A DNA stretch of 64,000 bases from Klebsiella sp. RHBSTW-00484 (GTDB lineage: Bacteria > Pseudomonadota > Gammaproteobacteria > Enterobacterales > Enterobacteriaceae). Shown here one piece after another: positions 1-8,584 of this stretch. Where the stretch lies: assembly GCF_013705725.1 (NCBI RefSeq), contig NZ_CP055484.1, positions 18,065 to 82,064 on the forward strand. The letters run 5' to 3'. The position numbers were made by a program, and so were the translations under genes. A model generated the notes under the pieces. It was not told the DNA's origin and did no database searches. It was given only the letters and a program-made list of their open reading frames with translations. Every line of letters starts with the position of its first letter. The first letter of the stretch is position 1.

Positions 1-88
1 GTGACCGGACGCGATGAACAGGCAGCGTGCGGCAGGGAACGGTATCGCGGTGATACCTCCTGTCCCCTCTGACTACAGGAGTGCTGCC

Positions 89-790
89 ATGTCCAGATTC
101 ATTCTCGGGAACTGTATTGATGTGATGCGCGGATTCCCCGACCGTGCCGTGGACCTTATCGTGACCGACCCGCCCTATTTAGTGGGCTTTAAGGACCGTC
201 AGGGCAGACAGATTGCCGGGGATGTGACGGACGAATGGCTGCAACCGGCTACGCAGGAGATGTACCGCGTCCTCAAAAAAGACGCTCTGATGGTCAGCTT
301 CTACGGCTGGAACCGGGTGGACCGCTTTATGGCTGCGTGGAAGGCGGCGGGCTTCTACGCCGTGGGCCAGATTGTGTTCACCAAAGACTACAGCTCGAAC
401 CGCCGCAGCGCGAACGGACGTCGCGGATTCGTGAACTACTGCCATGAAGGGGCGTATGTGCTCGCCAAAGGCCGCCCGGTGCCGCCCCTCAAACCGCTGC
501 CGGACGTGATGCCTTTCCCCTATACCGGCAATCCGTTACACCCGACGCAAAAGCCAGTCGAAGCACTACAGCCGCTGATTGAGTCATTCAGCGCCCCGGG
601 CGCGATTGTCCTCGATCCGTTCGCCGGGAGTGCCTCGACCTGCGTCGCCGCATACCGCGCCGGACGCCGCTATATCGGCATTGAAATGCTGGCGCAGTAC
701 CACCGGGCCGGCACCGAACGACTGGCTGCCATGCGCCGGGCCGTCAACACTCCTGCGGCGAATGATGAATGGCTTCCGGAGGTGGCGTAA
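89..790 (+). CDS. Orphan beta-class DNA methyltransferase
   Basis: A 233-residue SAM-dependent DNA methyltransferase. The catalytic DPPY motif (residues 27-30) lies before the SAM-binding motif DPFAGS (176-181), which is the beta-class order of N4-cytosine/N6-adenine enzymes. HPTQKP (151-156), common in this family, is present. I chose ATG 89 because AGGAG lies 7 bases upstream. An earlier in-frame ATG at 14 has no such site and adds an unlikely N-terminus. No restriction endonuclease is next to it, so it is an orphan. Its position in the leading region suggests, by inference, self-modification of the plasmid against host restriction. The stop overlaps the next start (TAATG), which indicates translational coupling. 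Confidence 0.85.
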   Translation: MSRFILGNCIDVMRGFPDRAVDLIVTDPPYLVGFKDRQGRQIAGDVTDEWLQPATQEMYRVLKKDALMVSFYGWNRVDRFMAAWKAAGFYAVGQIVFTKDYSSNRRSANGRRGFVNYCHEGAYVLAKGRPVPPLKPLPDVMPFPYTGNPLHPTQKPVEALQPLIESFSAPGAIVLDPFAGSASTCVAAYRAGRRYIGIEMLAQYHRAGTERLAAMRRAVNTPAANDEWLPEVA

Positions 791-1011
791 TGAACTACAA
801 CGGACACGAAGCCCTGCGCCGCGATATGGCCGGGCTGGCGAACAACATCTGCGACCTGAAAACCACCCTGAAAGTGCTGGAAGACAAATACCACTACCAG
901 CACGACGGACTGCCGGAACGGCTGGCTGGCGTGAGCCTGCGACGCCTCAACGTCCTGATGGACGAGGCATTCAATATCGCCCTGTTACTCGATGAATCTT
1001 TCAGAGACTGA
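790..1011 (+). CDS. Small leading-region protein, unknown function
   Basis: A 73-residue soluble, charged protein that I do not recognise. Its ATG shares a base with the stop of the upstream methyltransferase gene, so the two are probably co-translated. Leucines and charged residues spaced through the sequence suggest a helical fold. No catalytic motif, signal peptide or membrane segment is visible. A GC-rich hairpin follows the stop at 1017-1033. Confidence 0.6.
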   Translation: MNYNGHEALRRDMAGLANNICDLKTTLKVLEDKYHYQHDGLPERLAGVSLRRLNVLMDEAFNIALLLDESFRD

Positions 1012-1056
1012 ATCCCGGGCGGCGAGGCCGCCCCACTGAATCACGGAGACAACACC

Positions 1057-1467
1057 ATGCTGTATGGCACCCGTAAAGAACTGAACAAAAAACTTAAACG
1101 CATGTTTGGGAACGAAGAACGCTACGCCCTGCTGGTCTGGACGAAAGAAGACGTGATGGCCCTGGCCGGGAACATGACGGAGGCCGAGGCTCACACCCTG
1201 CTTGAGCTTATCGGCCGCACGGGAACGGGGGAGCACACCGAAGAAGGCGTGTCATTCCGCACCGTGCAGGCGCTGTACGCCGGGATTCGCCCGGGCATTC
1301 CCCGCGTGAGCGTCCCCGTAGATACGCTGTATCGCATCACGGATATTGCCGCACAGGCGATTAACGGAGAAGACGAGCATTCGCCGTCGCTGACGGTAGA
1401 TCACTATCCGAGTGTCGCTGACGCTCAGGCAGAAATCGCCTGGCTGAAACGTGAACTGGCCGCCTGA
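1057..1467 (+). CDS. Hypothetical leading-region protein
   Basis: A 136-residue soluble protein, preceded by the hairpin at 1017-1033 and a CGGAGA ribosome binding site. The N-terminus is basic (residues 1-20) and the middle is acidic (TEAEAH, EEGVSF). No known domain is recognised. It lies in the same + strand series as the methyltransferase and is followed by the hairpin at 1475-1494 and the next gene. Confidence 0.6.
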   Translation: MLYGTRKELNKKLKRMFGNEERYALLVWTKEDVMALAGNMTEAEAHTLLELIGRTGTGEHTEEGVSFRTVQALYAGIRPGIPRVSVPVDTLYRITDIAAQAINGEDEHSPSLTVDHYPSVADAQAEIAWLKRELAA

Positions 1468-1513
1468 CCCGTCCGCCCCGCTGAACGGCGGGGCATTCAC
1501 CGAAGGAAATAAC

Positions 1514-2281
1514 ATGAGAAACGACACACTCAACGCGCTGATACTCCGCCACGGCGACCGGATGCTAAAGGATACGGGCTGGCCGCCTTGCGTGGATATG
1601 ATGCAAATCGCGCCTGAAACCATGCCCGGCTGGTCAGTCGCCACCGGCTCGCTCGATGCCGCGCAAATTCTGGCGCTGGTCACGCACCTTTGCCAGCCGC
1701 TGACATATGGCCGGGCCGGGTTGCTGACAGCCAGCGCCCGACGGCTGGCGGGAACCCCGGCGCGGCTGTATCTGTACCCGGCAAAGGGCTTTATGCCCCC
1801 GGAAAAACTGGCGGACGTCCAGACACTTCATCTGCCTTATGCACAGGAATGGCTGACGGCGGCAGAATGTGACGATCTGCTGGCTTTCCTGAAAGCCTCC
1901 CTCACGCAGATAGCGGAAATCGTCAGGCCGGATGCGCACCGCCTTGCCGCTGCGCTGAAACCGTCCGTCACGCCGCGACTGATGGACCGGCGGTTTGGTG
2001 ACTGGCGCGTACTGGCTGACGAGTACGAGCATGAAAACTGGCTCGATGAAAACGACACTGACGTACTGGATGCCGTCCTTGACGCTGTTCTGGTGCGCGG
2101 GGCGTCGTTCTGCCCCATCCTGTTGACCGTGGTTAATGAACGACGGGAGGAAATCGAAGCCGCAGGCGTTATCACCGATATGCTGCGTTTCCCCGGCGAC
2201 CCGGCCCGCCGCTGGCTTGATCGCCGTGTACTGCGCGAGGTGGTGAGTGAAGCCCGGGCGACGCCCGCACAAACTGAATGA
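1514..2281 (+). CDS. Hypothetical leading-region protein (255 aa)
   Basis: A 255-residue soluble protein of unknown function. I chose ATG 1514 because GAAGGAAA lies just upstream. An upstream in-frame start at 1451 would overlap the preceding gene and run through the intergenic hairpin. The sequence is rich in Leu, Arg and Asp and has an acidic stretch near residues 175-200. No signal peptide or membrane segment is seen. It appears to be the last gene before a non-coding gap. Confidence 0.6.
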   Translation: MRNDTLNALILRHGDRMLKDTGWPPCVDMMQIAPETMPGWSVATGSLDAAQILALVTHLCQPLTYGRAGLLTASARRLAGTPARLYLYPAKGFMPPEKLADVQTLHLPYAQEWLTAAECDDLLAFLKASLTQIAEIVRPDAHRLAAALKPSVTPRLMDRRFGDWRVLADEYEHENWLDENDTDVLDAVLDAVLVRGASFCPILLTVVNERREEIEAAGVITDMLRFPGDPARRWLDRRVLREVVSEARATPAQTE

Positions 2282-2712
2282 TGATGGAGGGGGAAGAAAA
2301 ATCACTTCCCCCCACTGACCGGCGCGGGATGTCCGTATGCGATAAGGATGTCACCGTGCCGGCTCCGCATTCACCCGGCCCGGGTTCCGGGCCTTTTGGG
2401 TGAAAACCCGCCTCTGTTATCGCCGTGTCGTGTGCGGGCTGTGCCGTGCCTTCACTTTAGCCCGGCCGCTGCAGATGCAAGGGTGCGCTGACGCCGCCAT
2501 CCTCGCCCGGTCGCAGTGTTTTTAATGAGTCTCGCCGTTCTTCCCGTCGTTTTCTCGCTCAAATTTCGCTCCAAAACCGTCCAGACCGGCTTCGCGCTTT
2601 ATCTGCGCTGCGGCCTCCGGTGTCGCCCCTGCATCTTCCGCTTTTCGCCGGGCTGTCGTGTCGGCACGGCACCGCCCGGTGTCGCAGTCCATGTGATTAC
2701 GGAGGTTTTACC
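2282..2712. other. Intergenic gap before klcA
   Basis: 431 bases without a convincing gene. It holds a rho-independent terminator (2377-2397) and further GC-rich, repeat-like text. A short + frame from 2516 has no plausible start site and runs into klcA, so I read it as chance. A promoter for klcA is likely here, but I cannot place its boxes. Confidence 0.5.
2377..2397 (+). terminator. Rho-independent terminator
   Basis: A 7-bp stem GGCCCGG/CCGGGCC with loop GTT is followed by TTTT. It closes the transcription unit that begins with the methyltransferase. Confidence 0.6.
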
Positions 2713-3141
2713 ATGCAGTATGTGACAACACGCCCCGTCCTGAATGTTGAAGAGTGTGACCGCCTGTCTTTTATGCCCTACATGTTCGGCGCTGATTTTA
2801 TGCTCGCAGAATCGCAGGTGTATGCGCTGGCGAAACAATGGATGCCTGAATACAGCAGTGAGTTCTGGCACTTTATCCGGCTGCCAGAGGGCGGCGGTTA
2901 CATGATGCCGGATTGTGGCCGGGTTCATCTGGTCAACAGTGAAAACTGGTTTGATCGCATTGTGAGCGCCGACGCAGCGGGCATTATTCTGACATCGCTG
3001 GCCGTTAACCGTCGTCTGGCGGCAAATCATGACAGCGGCAACCCGGCCCTGACTCACCTTTACATGCTGCGTGATGCCCAGCTCTGGAATCACATCACCC
3101 TTCACCCGGAATGCAACGCCATTTACGCCGCGCTGGACTGA
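2713..3141 (+). CDS. klcA: Antirestriction protein, ArdB/KlcA family
   Basis: A 142-residue member of the ArdB/KlcA family. These proteins relieve type I restriction in vivo during plasmid entry, by a mechanism that does not mimic DNA charge. Family hallmarks are the early segment CDRLSFMPYMFG, the central FWHFIRLPEGGGYM, then SADAAGIILTSLAVN and a C-terminal HPECNAIYAALD. The start is set by GGAGG at 2701-2705, 7 bases before the ATG. It is followed after the hairpin at 3151-3169 by ardA, giving an adjacent antirestriction pair. A second, diverged family member lies at 15309-15851. Confidence 0.85.
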   Translation: MQYVTTRPVLNVEECDRLSFMPYMFGADFMLAESQVYALAKQWMPEYSSEFWHFIRLPEGGGYMMPDCGRVHLVNSENWFDRIVSADAAGIILTSLAVNRRLAANHDSGNPALTHLYMLRDAQLWNHITLHPECNAIYAALD

Positions 3142-3185
3142 TTAACGACCGGGGCGGCTATGCCGCCCCGAAGGGAGACGAAAAA

Positions 3186-3692
3186 ATGAATTCATCCATC
3201 ACCACTCCGGCCGTCTACGTGGGCACGTATCACCAGTACAACTGCGGCAGTATTTTTGGCAAATGGTTTGATTTAACCGATTTTGACGACGAAGACGCGT
3301 TTTATGACGCCTGCCGGACGCTGCACGCTGGCGAGGAAGACCCCGAGCTGATGTTTCAGGACATCGAGGGCATCCCGTCACAGTTTGCCTCTGAATCCTC
3401 TGTTAAGTGGGCGTTTATTGAGGCTTTCCGGCAGGCACAGAATGACGGGCGCGCCGCCGCCTTTGTGGCCTGGGCGGAATATACCGGCGAGTGCGACTAT
3501 GACGCCTTTGATGACGCATATTACGGCGAAGCGGAAAGCGAGGAAGATTTTGCTTATGGCTTTGTTGAGGACAACGACCTGTTAAACGAGGTGCCTGAAT
3601 CCCTGCGCGTGTATTTCGATTATGAGGCATACGCGCGGGATTTATTCAGCAGCGGGTATGTGTTTCATGACGGTTATGTCTTCAGAAACTGA
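3186..3692 (+). CDS. ardA: Antirestriction protein ArdA
   Basis: A 168-residue, strongly acidic ArdA-family protein. ArdA dimers mimic about 42 bp of B-form DNA and block type I restriction enzymes. The family opening (PAVYVGTYHQYNCGSIFGKW), the DDEDAFYDAC segment and dense Asp/Glu runs near residues 100-140 are visible. Full length for the family is about 165-170, so it looks complete. ATG 3186 follows GAAGGGAG. An earlier in-frame start (3111) lies inside klcA and is unlikely. It is probably co-transcribed with klcA. Confidence 0.9.
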   Translation: MNSSITTPAVYVGTYHQYNCGSIFGKWFDLTDFDDEDAFYDACRTLHAGEEDPELMFQDIEGIPSQFASESSVKWAFIEAFRQAQNDGRAAAFVAWAEYTGECDYDAFDDAYYGEAESEEDFAYGFVEDNDLLNEVPESLRVYFDYEAYARDLFSSGYVFHDGYVFRN

Positions 3693-3733
3693 ATAATGTC
3701 CGGCGGGGAAGCCCGCCGGTTAAGGAGAAAAAA

Positions 3734-3925
3734 ATGAAACTTGCACCACAAAGCCGCGAGATCCTGCGCCAGTACAAAGCCCTGATTAATGCCCGCCGCC
3801 GTGATTCCGGTCAGCGGGAACTGACCACCGCCCAGGTGATGGATGAAATCTGCTATTACATGACCTGTCAGTGTGCCGTCTACATCGGCGGACACTTCAT
3901 TTTACAGGGCGGCAAGGGCCAGTAA
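3734..3925 (+). CDS. Small leading-region protein (63 aa)
   Basis: A 63-residue protein starting 8 bases after AAGGAG and following the hairpin at 3700-3719. It is basic at the N-terminus (QYKALINARRRDSG) and ends GGHFILQGGKGQ. No domain is recognised. It follows the antirestriction genes in the same direction and is probably in their transcript. Confidence 0.55.
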   Translation: MKLAPQSREILRQYKALINARRRDSGQRELTTAQVMDEICYYMTCQCAVYIGGHFILQGGKGQ

Positions 3926-4139
3926 GCAGTAAGCTCGATGGCAGGCGTCCGGGCCGGAGGACGCCTGTCTGCCCGCGCGCAAAACCCTGGCAGGCTGCGC
4001 CTGCCGGAGAGAAACATCGCCGCGCCTCCGGCGCCGCGCATTCTCCTCTCCTGTCTTCCTTCCCCATTATCCGTCGATGAAGTCTGTAAATGCGCGTAGT
4101 ATCCACAGTATCTTTCTGGAAAACGTTGCAGGTGTAGAT

Positions 4140-4403
4140 ATGTCAAAATGGAATATCGCCTCATTCTCAAAAGACGAGCAGGACAAAGTCTCCGTCGATA
4201 AAGCGGCCGCCGCTGTTGCATGGCAGGAACGCATGAACAAGCCTGTTGTTCACGAACTCGTTGAGCGGGAACAGCCCGAACATCTGCGCGAATATTTTCG
4301 TGAACGGCTCCGGGGGCATCGTCTCAACAGCCAGCAGCTGCCGCGCGCAAATGCGCCCGAATACCAGAAGCCCGAAGACGGTGGCAGTGAGTCTCTGTCC
4401 TGA
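4140..4403 (+). CDS. Hypothetical hydrophilic protein (87 aa)
   Basis: An 87-residue hydrophilic protein with many charged residues (for example [18 protein letters not shown]). It is probably helical and of unknown function. I chose ATG 4140. An in-frame start at 4077 is possible, but neither has a strong ribosome binding site. It ends just before a long simple-sequence tract and lies upstream of the first single-strand-promoter-like repeat. Confidence 0.5.
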   Translation: MSKWNIASFSKDEQDKVSVDKAAAAVAWQERMNKPVVHELVEREQPEHLREYFRERLRGHRLNSQQLPRANAPEYQKPEDGGSESLS

Positions 4404-4410
4404 CCGGAAT

Positions 4411-4592
4411 TCTTTCTGTCTCTGTCTCTGTCTCTGTCTCTGTCTCTTCCGCTGCCTCTGAATCTGAATCTGCCTCTGCCTCTGCCTCTGCTTCAGCTTC
4501 TGGCTTTGCCTCTTGCTGCTATTGTTGTTGATGTTGTTGATGTTGTTGATATTGCTGCTCTTCCTCTTCCTCTTCCTCTTCCTCTTCCTCAT
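4411..4592. repeat. Compound hexamer/nonamer microsatellite tract
   Basis: A run of linked simple repeats: TCTGTC units (about 4415-4446), GAATCT and GCCTCT units (about 4460-4490), TTGTTGATG-type units (about 4520-4550) and TTCCTC units (about 4560-4590). The + strand is strongly pyrimidine-rich. The minus strand has no stop and would read as Arg/Gln/Lys runs, which I regard as a by-product of the repeats. Confidence 0.9.
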
Positions 4593-4620
4593 TTACTTTT
4601 CACACAATCTGCCATCGGGC

Positions 4621-5157
4621 CACCTTCGGCTCCCGACCGCTGCGCGTCCGGTCGTCGAGCCACACTCCGCTAACCGCGAAAGGACGCGGTAAGCTCCGCC
4701 GAACCCGCCAGGCGGTTTCGGGCCTGCCGGCTAGTGTCTGATGTCTGACGTCAACGGCAGGCTTGCAGCATCCGTTCCGGATGCGCCGCCCCAGTCGCGC
4801 CGTCACCTGCGCTTTTCGCACCCCGGCAAACTGACGCCGGGCTGTAAGGCGCAACGCCGTTTCGCGCCCGCGCGTTTCGTCGTTGCGGCGGGTTACTGCT
4901 CATTCCTTGCCTGGTTTTTTCACCCCTTTGAGTCCATTCGCCGGGGCTGAGACAAGCACAGTCGCTGTCAGCCGTCCAGGGTAAATGGCACGCGGTAAAC
5001 CGCGCCCTGGACATCTGCCATCGCCGGTGCTCGTTTACGCCCTTGCGGCGAACGGCTCTCAAACGGGTGAAGGTAACAACCAGCGGGCACGTTCAGCAGG
5101 TCCCCGCAAAAGTCAAAACCGCGGCCCCGGCAACTCAACGGGTGATGGTTTTTAAAA
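4621..5157 (+). promoter_or_regulatory. Single-stranded-promoter-like repeat, copy 1 (Frpo/ssi type)
   Basis: First of three long copies of a non-coding repeat (others at 9839 and 12114). Shared blocks are CACCTTCGGCTCCCGACC at the start, a hairpin with stem GCCTGCCG/CGGCAGGC (4722-4729 and 4755-4762), GCATCC/GGATGC just after it, and the end blocks CTCAAACGGGTGAAGG and CAACTCAACGGGTGA. It ends about 28 bases before ssb. F has Frpo and ColIb-P9 has ssi elements in the same place. These fold as single strands and are transcribed by RNA polymerase straight after DNA entry. The assignment is by position and structure. Confidence 0.75.
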
Positions 5158-5184
5158 GCAAACAACAGAGTAAGGAGATTCATC

Positions 5185-5742
5185 ATGGCAGCACGTGGCG
5201 TAAACAAAGTCATTCTGGTCGGGCATCTGGGGCAGGACCCGGATGTGCGTTATATGCCCAACGGCGGCGCAGTGGCAAACCTGACGCTGGCCACGTCCGA
5301 AACATGGCGTGACAGGCAGAGCGGGGAACTGCGCGAAAACACCGAATGGCACCGTGTTGTCATGTTCGGCAAGCTAGCGGAAGTGGCTGGCGAATACCTG
5401 CGTAAAGGCGCGGAGGTCTACATCGAGGGCCAGATGCGCACCCGTAGCTGGCAGGACGATACCGGAGCCACGCGCTATGTCACCGAGGTGCTGGTCGGGC
5501 AGAACGGCACCATGCAGATGCTCGGCGGTCGTCGTGGAACTGGTGAGCCTGAGAGCGCCGTGCCGCAGCAGCCCGCGCAGCCGCAGGATCCTGCTGCCCC
5601 GGCTCAACCTGCTCAGGCCCCGGCTAAATCCCCGAAAGCGAAGGGCGGTAAAAAAGGCCGTCAGAGCGCCACTCCGTCTCAGCTTCCTCCCCAGACTTTC
5701 CCGGACGATTACCCGCTGACCGATGAGGATGTGCCCTTTTAA
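5185..5742 (+). CDS. ssb: Single-stranded DNA-binding protein
   Basis: A 185-residue SSB. The OB-fold (residues 1-110) has the usual [15 protein letters not shown] opening, TSETWRD and [15 protein letters not shown] Gln/Pro/Ala-rich linker (about 120-170) follows, and the acidic tip ends DEDVPF, which recruits partner proteins. Plasmid SSBs coat the incoming strand and limit SOS induction. The ATG follows AAGGAG and lies just after repeat copy 1, so it can probably be expressed before second-strand synthesis. It heads the unit ssb, DUF905 gene, parB-like gene, psiB, psiA, orf9306. Confidence 0.95.
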   Translation: MAARGVNKVILVGHLGQDPDVRYMPNGGAVANLTLATSETWRDRQSGELRENTEWHRVVMFGKLAEVAGEYLRKGAEVYIEGQMRTRSWQDDTGATRYVTEVLVGQNGTMQMLGGRRGTGEPESAVPQQPAQPQDPAAPAQPAQAPAKSPKAKGGKKGRQSATPSQLPPQTFPDDYPLTDEDVPF

Positions 5743-5790
5743 ACCATGATGAACACGCCCCGCTCAGGCGGGGCAGAAAAGGAGAAACAC

Positions 5791-6039
5791 ATGGACCACA
5801 ACGTTTTGTCCCCCCTTGAATCCCTGCCGGATGGCACCTTCACCCGTAGTCAGGCGCAAGCGGTCGCGGCGCAGTATCAGAATGTGGCGATTGAAGATGA
5901 CCAGGGTACCCATTTTCGCCTTGTCGTCCGTCATCAGGATGACGACAGCATGGTCTGGCGTGTCTGGAATTTTGAACCGGGCGGTGAGTTCCTGATGAAC
6001 CGTTATATCCGGGACTACGGAGTACGTAGAGCGCAATAA
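5791..6039 (+). CDS. DUF905 domain protein
   Basis: An 82-residue protein matching the DUF905 family of F-like leading regions ([42 protein letters not shown]). Function is unknown. ATG 5791 follows AAAGGAG and the hairpin at 5757-5774. The longer frame from 5746 would span that hairpin, so I reject it. It lies between ssb and the parB-like gene, the usual setting for this family. Confidence 0.75.
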   Translation: MDHNVLSPLESLPDGTFTRSQAQAVAAQYQNVAIEDDQGTHFRLVVRHQDDDSMVWRVWNFEPGGEFLMNRYIRDYGVRRAQ

Positions 6040-6108
6040 GCCGTAAGAGGTGCCGGACAGGTGGGCTGTCCGGCAGACAGTCATCAATAATCTGAAGGAG
6101 TATTAACT

Positions 6109-8109
6109 ATGTCAGTGACCGAGTCTAAAACAAAAACCCCCGCGAAAACCAGCAAAAAAGCAGTGAAACCAGCCGAATCCGCCGCCCTGAAAGCCGCGCT
6201 TGAGGCCGCACAGATTGAGATGGTGCTGCTGTCAGCACTGGTCAAATCCCCGCTGAACGTCCGTACTATCCCGTATCCGCCGGAGAGCGTGCGGGAAATG
6301 GCTGACTCCATTCTCGCGGTCGGCCTCATTCAGAATCTGGTGGTTCATACCCTGCCGGACGGACTGTCGGGCGTCGCAGCGGGCGGTCGTCGTCTGGCGG
6401 CCCTGCAGCTTTTACAGCGCGAGCAGCGCATCGATGCCGGGCATCAGGTCATCGTCAAGCGCGTCAGCGACGAACTGGCGGTGGTGGCCTCAATGGTCGA
6501 GAACAACAACCGGGTGGCGATGCACCCGGCAGAACAAATCAGCGGTTTCCGCACGTTGTCTGAGCAGGGAAAGACCCCGGCGCAAATCGGGGACCAGCTG
6601 GGCTACAGTTCGCGCCACGTCCAGCGCATGCTGAAGCTCGCCAGCCTTGCCCCGGAGCTTATCGCCCTGCTGGCAGAGAACACGCTCGATGTGGAGCAGT
6701 GTCAGGCGCTCAGTCTGGAAAGTGACCCGGCGCGTCAGATACAGGTATATGAGCAGGTGAAGGCTTCATACAGCAACGCTCCGGCCCATCTGCTGAAACG
6801 CGCCATCACGGACACCGAAATATCGGTTCGCGACGCCCGCTTTATGTTTGTCGGTCGTGAAGCGTATGAGGCCGCAGGGGGCGAAGTGCGCGAGGACCTG
6901 TTCAGCGTGCAGGAGGGCGACGGAACGGCAGACGGGGTGCTGGTCGGGCGTCTGGTGCAGGAAAAAATGGAGTCCGCCGCGCTGGCGATTGAAATGCAGG
7001 AGGGCTGGTCATGGTCACTGGCACGGGAAGGGGCTGTGCGGAACTACGGTGACGACCGCGAGCATTATCTGGTCCTGCCGGAGCCGGAGGGCGAACTCAG
7101 CGCTGACGAACAGCAGCGTCTCGATACGCTGTACGCCACGCAGGAAGCCACTGAAACGTTTGAGGACGAAGCCGCCATTCAGGTGCTGATTGACGAGATT
7201 GAAGATGCAGCATCGATCCGGGCATGGACACCGGAGCAGAAAGCGGCCTGTGGCGTGGTGATCAGTCTGAGTGACGGCGAGCTTCGCATCCAGCGCGGTG
7301 TGCAGAAGAAGGCGCAGGCGGCGGTCGCTGACGGACAGGAAAGTACCGTTTCTCAGGCTTCCATCCATGTGGTCGCCAGCAGCACCCCGGATGTGGCAGA
7401 GGGTATCAGCGTACCGCTCCTGAAAAAAATGTCGTCCGAGAGAACGCTGGCGGTACAGGCGGAACTGGTCAGGCAGCCACAGAAAGCCGTGGCCCTGATG
7501 GTCTGGCGGCTGTGCAGTTGCGTGTTCCACTACTGTATCACCACCCGGCACCCGTTCGTGATGCGTCTTGAGGTCCACCACAGCGGCCTCACCAGCGAAG
7601 CCCCGACCGGAGAAGAGGGTCAGGCATGGCAGTCGCTTATGCAGGAGAAAGCCCGTCTGGAGGCGCTGCTGCCGGAGGGCTGGAAGAACGATTTTACCAC
7701 CTTCTTTGCCCTCGACGGACAGACCCTGATGTCGCTGATGGCCTTCTGTACCGCCTGTTCCGTGGACGGCGTCCAGACCCGCGAACACGGGCATACCCGC
7801 CGCAGTGACCTTGACGGTGTCGAGGCGGCACTCGGGTTCCACCTGCGTGACTGGTGGCAGCCAACGGCGGATAACTTCCTCGGGTTACTCAGCAAAAATC
7901 AGATTGTGGCGGCGCTGAAAGACGCCGGACTGACCGGGGCCGCCTCGGATGCTGAAAAAATGAAGAAAGGCGATGCCGCCAGTCATGCCGAACAGTGGCT
8001 CTCCGGGACCCGATGGGTGCCGGGATGGATGCAGTCCCCGGATGCTGCAACGCCGGAAGAAGTAAACATCACGCCTGACACTGACGAACCTACCTCACAC
8101 GCTGCCTGA
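6109..8109 (+). CDS. ParB/RepB/Spo0J-family protein of the leading region
   Basis: A 666-residue protein with an N-terminal ParB-like nuclease/CTPase fold (about residues 45-140), including the arginine motif GGRRLAAL (92-99). A helix-turn-helix follows near 154-190 (TPAQIGDQLGYSSRHVQRML). The remaining ~470 residues form a long C-terminal region of unknown fold. No parA or centromere repeat is nearby, so a role in partition is unlikely. F encodes a similar large protein (YubM) between ssb and psiB. Its role is unknown; action on incoming DNA is an inference from position. Confidence 0.8.
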   Translation: MSVTESKTKTPAKTSKKAVKPAESAALKAALEAAQIEMVLLSALVKSPLNVRTIPYPPESVREMADSILAVGLIQNLVVHTLPDGLSGVAAGGRRLAALQLLQREQRIDAGHQVIVKRVSDELAVVASMVENNNRVAMHPAEQISGFRTLSEQGKTPAQIGDQLGYSSRHVQRMLKLASLAPELIALLAENTLDVEQCQALSLESDPARQIQVYEQVKASYSNAPAHLLKRAITDTEISVRDARFMFVGREAYEAAGGEVREDLFSVQEGDGTADGVLVGRLVQEKMESAALAIEMQEGWSWSLAREGAVRNYGDDREHYLVLPEPEGELSADEQQRLDTLYATQEATETFEDEAAIQVLIDEIEDAASIRAWTPEQKAACGVVISLSDGELRIQRGVQKKAQAAVADGQESTVSQASIHVVASSTPDVAEGISVPLLKKMSSERTLAVQAELVRQPQKAVALMVWRLCSCVFHYCITTRHPFVMRLEVHHSGLTSEAPTGEEGQAWQSLMQEKARLEALLPEGWKNDFTTFFALDGQTLMSLMAFCTACSVDGVQTREHGHTRRSDLDGVEAALGFHLRDWWQPTADNFLGLLSKNQIVAALKDAGLTGAASDAEKMKKGDAASHAEQWLSGTRWVPGWMQSPDAATPEEVNITPDTDEPTSHAA

Positions 8110-8152
8110 TAACGGAGACGCCGCCCTGCGGGGCGGCGATAAGGAGACGATG

Positions 8153-8584
8153 ATGCGCAATATTATTACCCCCGAAGTCCTGAACACCATGATCCCACAG
8201 GAGTACGAAGACTGGCGCGAAGGAGGGGAGGATTTGCGTCGCGAACTGACCCATGCCGTGATGCGTGACCTGAACTGCCCGGATAACTGGGACATGAACG
8301 GGGAGTACCGCAGCGAGTTCGGGGGCTTTTTCCCGGTACAGGTCCGCTTCACGCCTTCACACGGTAACTATCATCTCGCCGTGTGCAGTCCCGGCGATAT
8401 CTCTCCGGCCTGGATGGTGGTGTTTATCCCCGCCAGCGGTCGTCCGTTCTCGGTTATCAGCACCCTGTCTGACTGGTCGCCGGAAGCCATCAGCCACACG
8501 CTGAGTCTGGTTGCCCGGCTCGATACCGATGGCTACAGTCAGGCCAGCATCATCAGCATGCTGGTCATGGAGGGCGCACAGTGA
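8153..8584 (+). CDS. psiB: Plasmid SOS inhibition protein B
   Basis: A 143-residue PsiB. It binds free RecA and prevents filament formation, damping the SOS response when single-stranded DNA arrives. Conserved stretches are RRELTHAVMRDL, DMNGEYRSEFGGFFPVQV and LAVCSPGDIS. Two adjacent ATGs (8150 and 8153) are possible. I prefer 8153 for its 6-base spacing from AAGGAG and its match to the usual length. The hairpin at 8120-8137 precedes it. psiA overlaps its stop by GTGA. Confidence 0.93.
   Translation: MRNIITPEVLNTMIPQEYEDWREGGEDLRRELTHAVMRDLNCPDNWDMNGEYRSEFGGFFPVQVRFTPSHGNYHLAVCSPGDISPAWMVVFIPASGRPFSVISTLSDWSPEAISHTLSLVARLDTDGYSQASIISMLVMEGAQ

Noticed and set aside
4167..4592. A minus-strand frame of about 140 codons rich in Arg/Gln/Lys.
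   Set aside because: It is created by the microsatellite tract and the antisense of a + strand gene. It has no ribosome binding site and no protein-like composition.
6109..8109. The ParB-like gene as a partition locus.
   Set aside because: No parA homologue or centromere-like repeats lie nearby, and the protein is far longer than partition ParB proteins.
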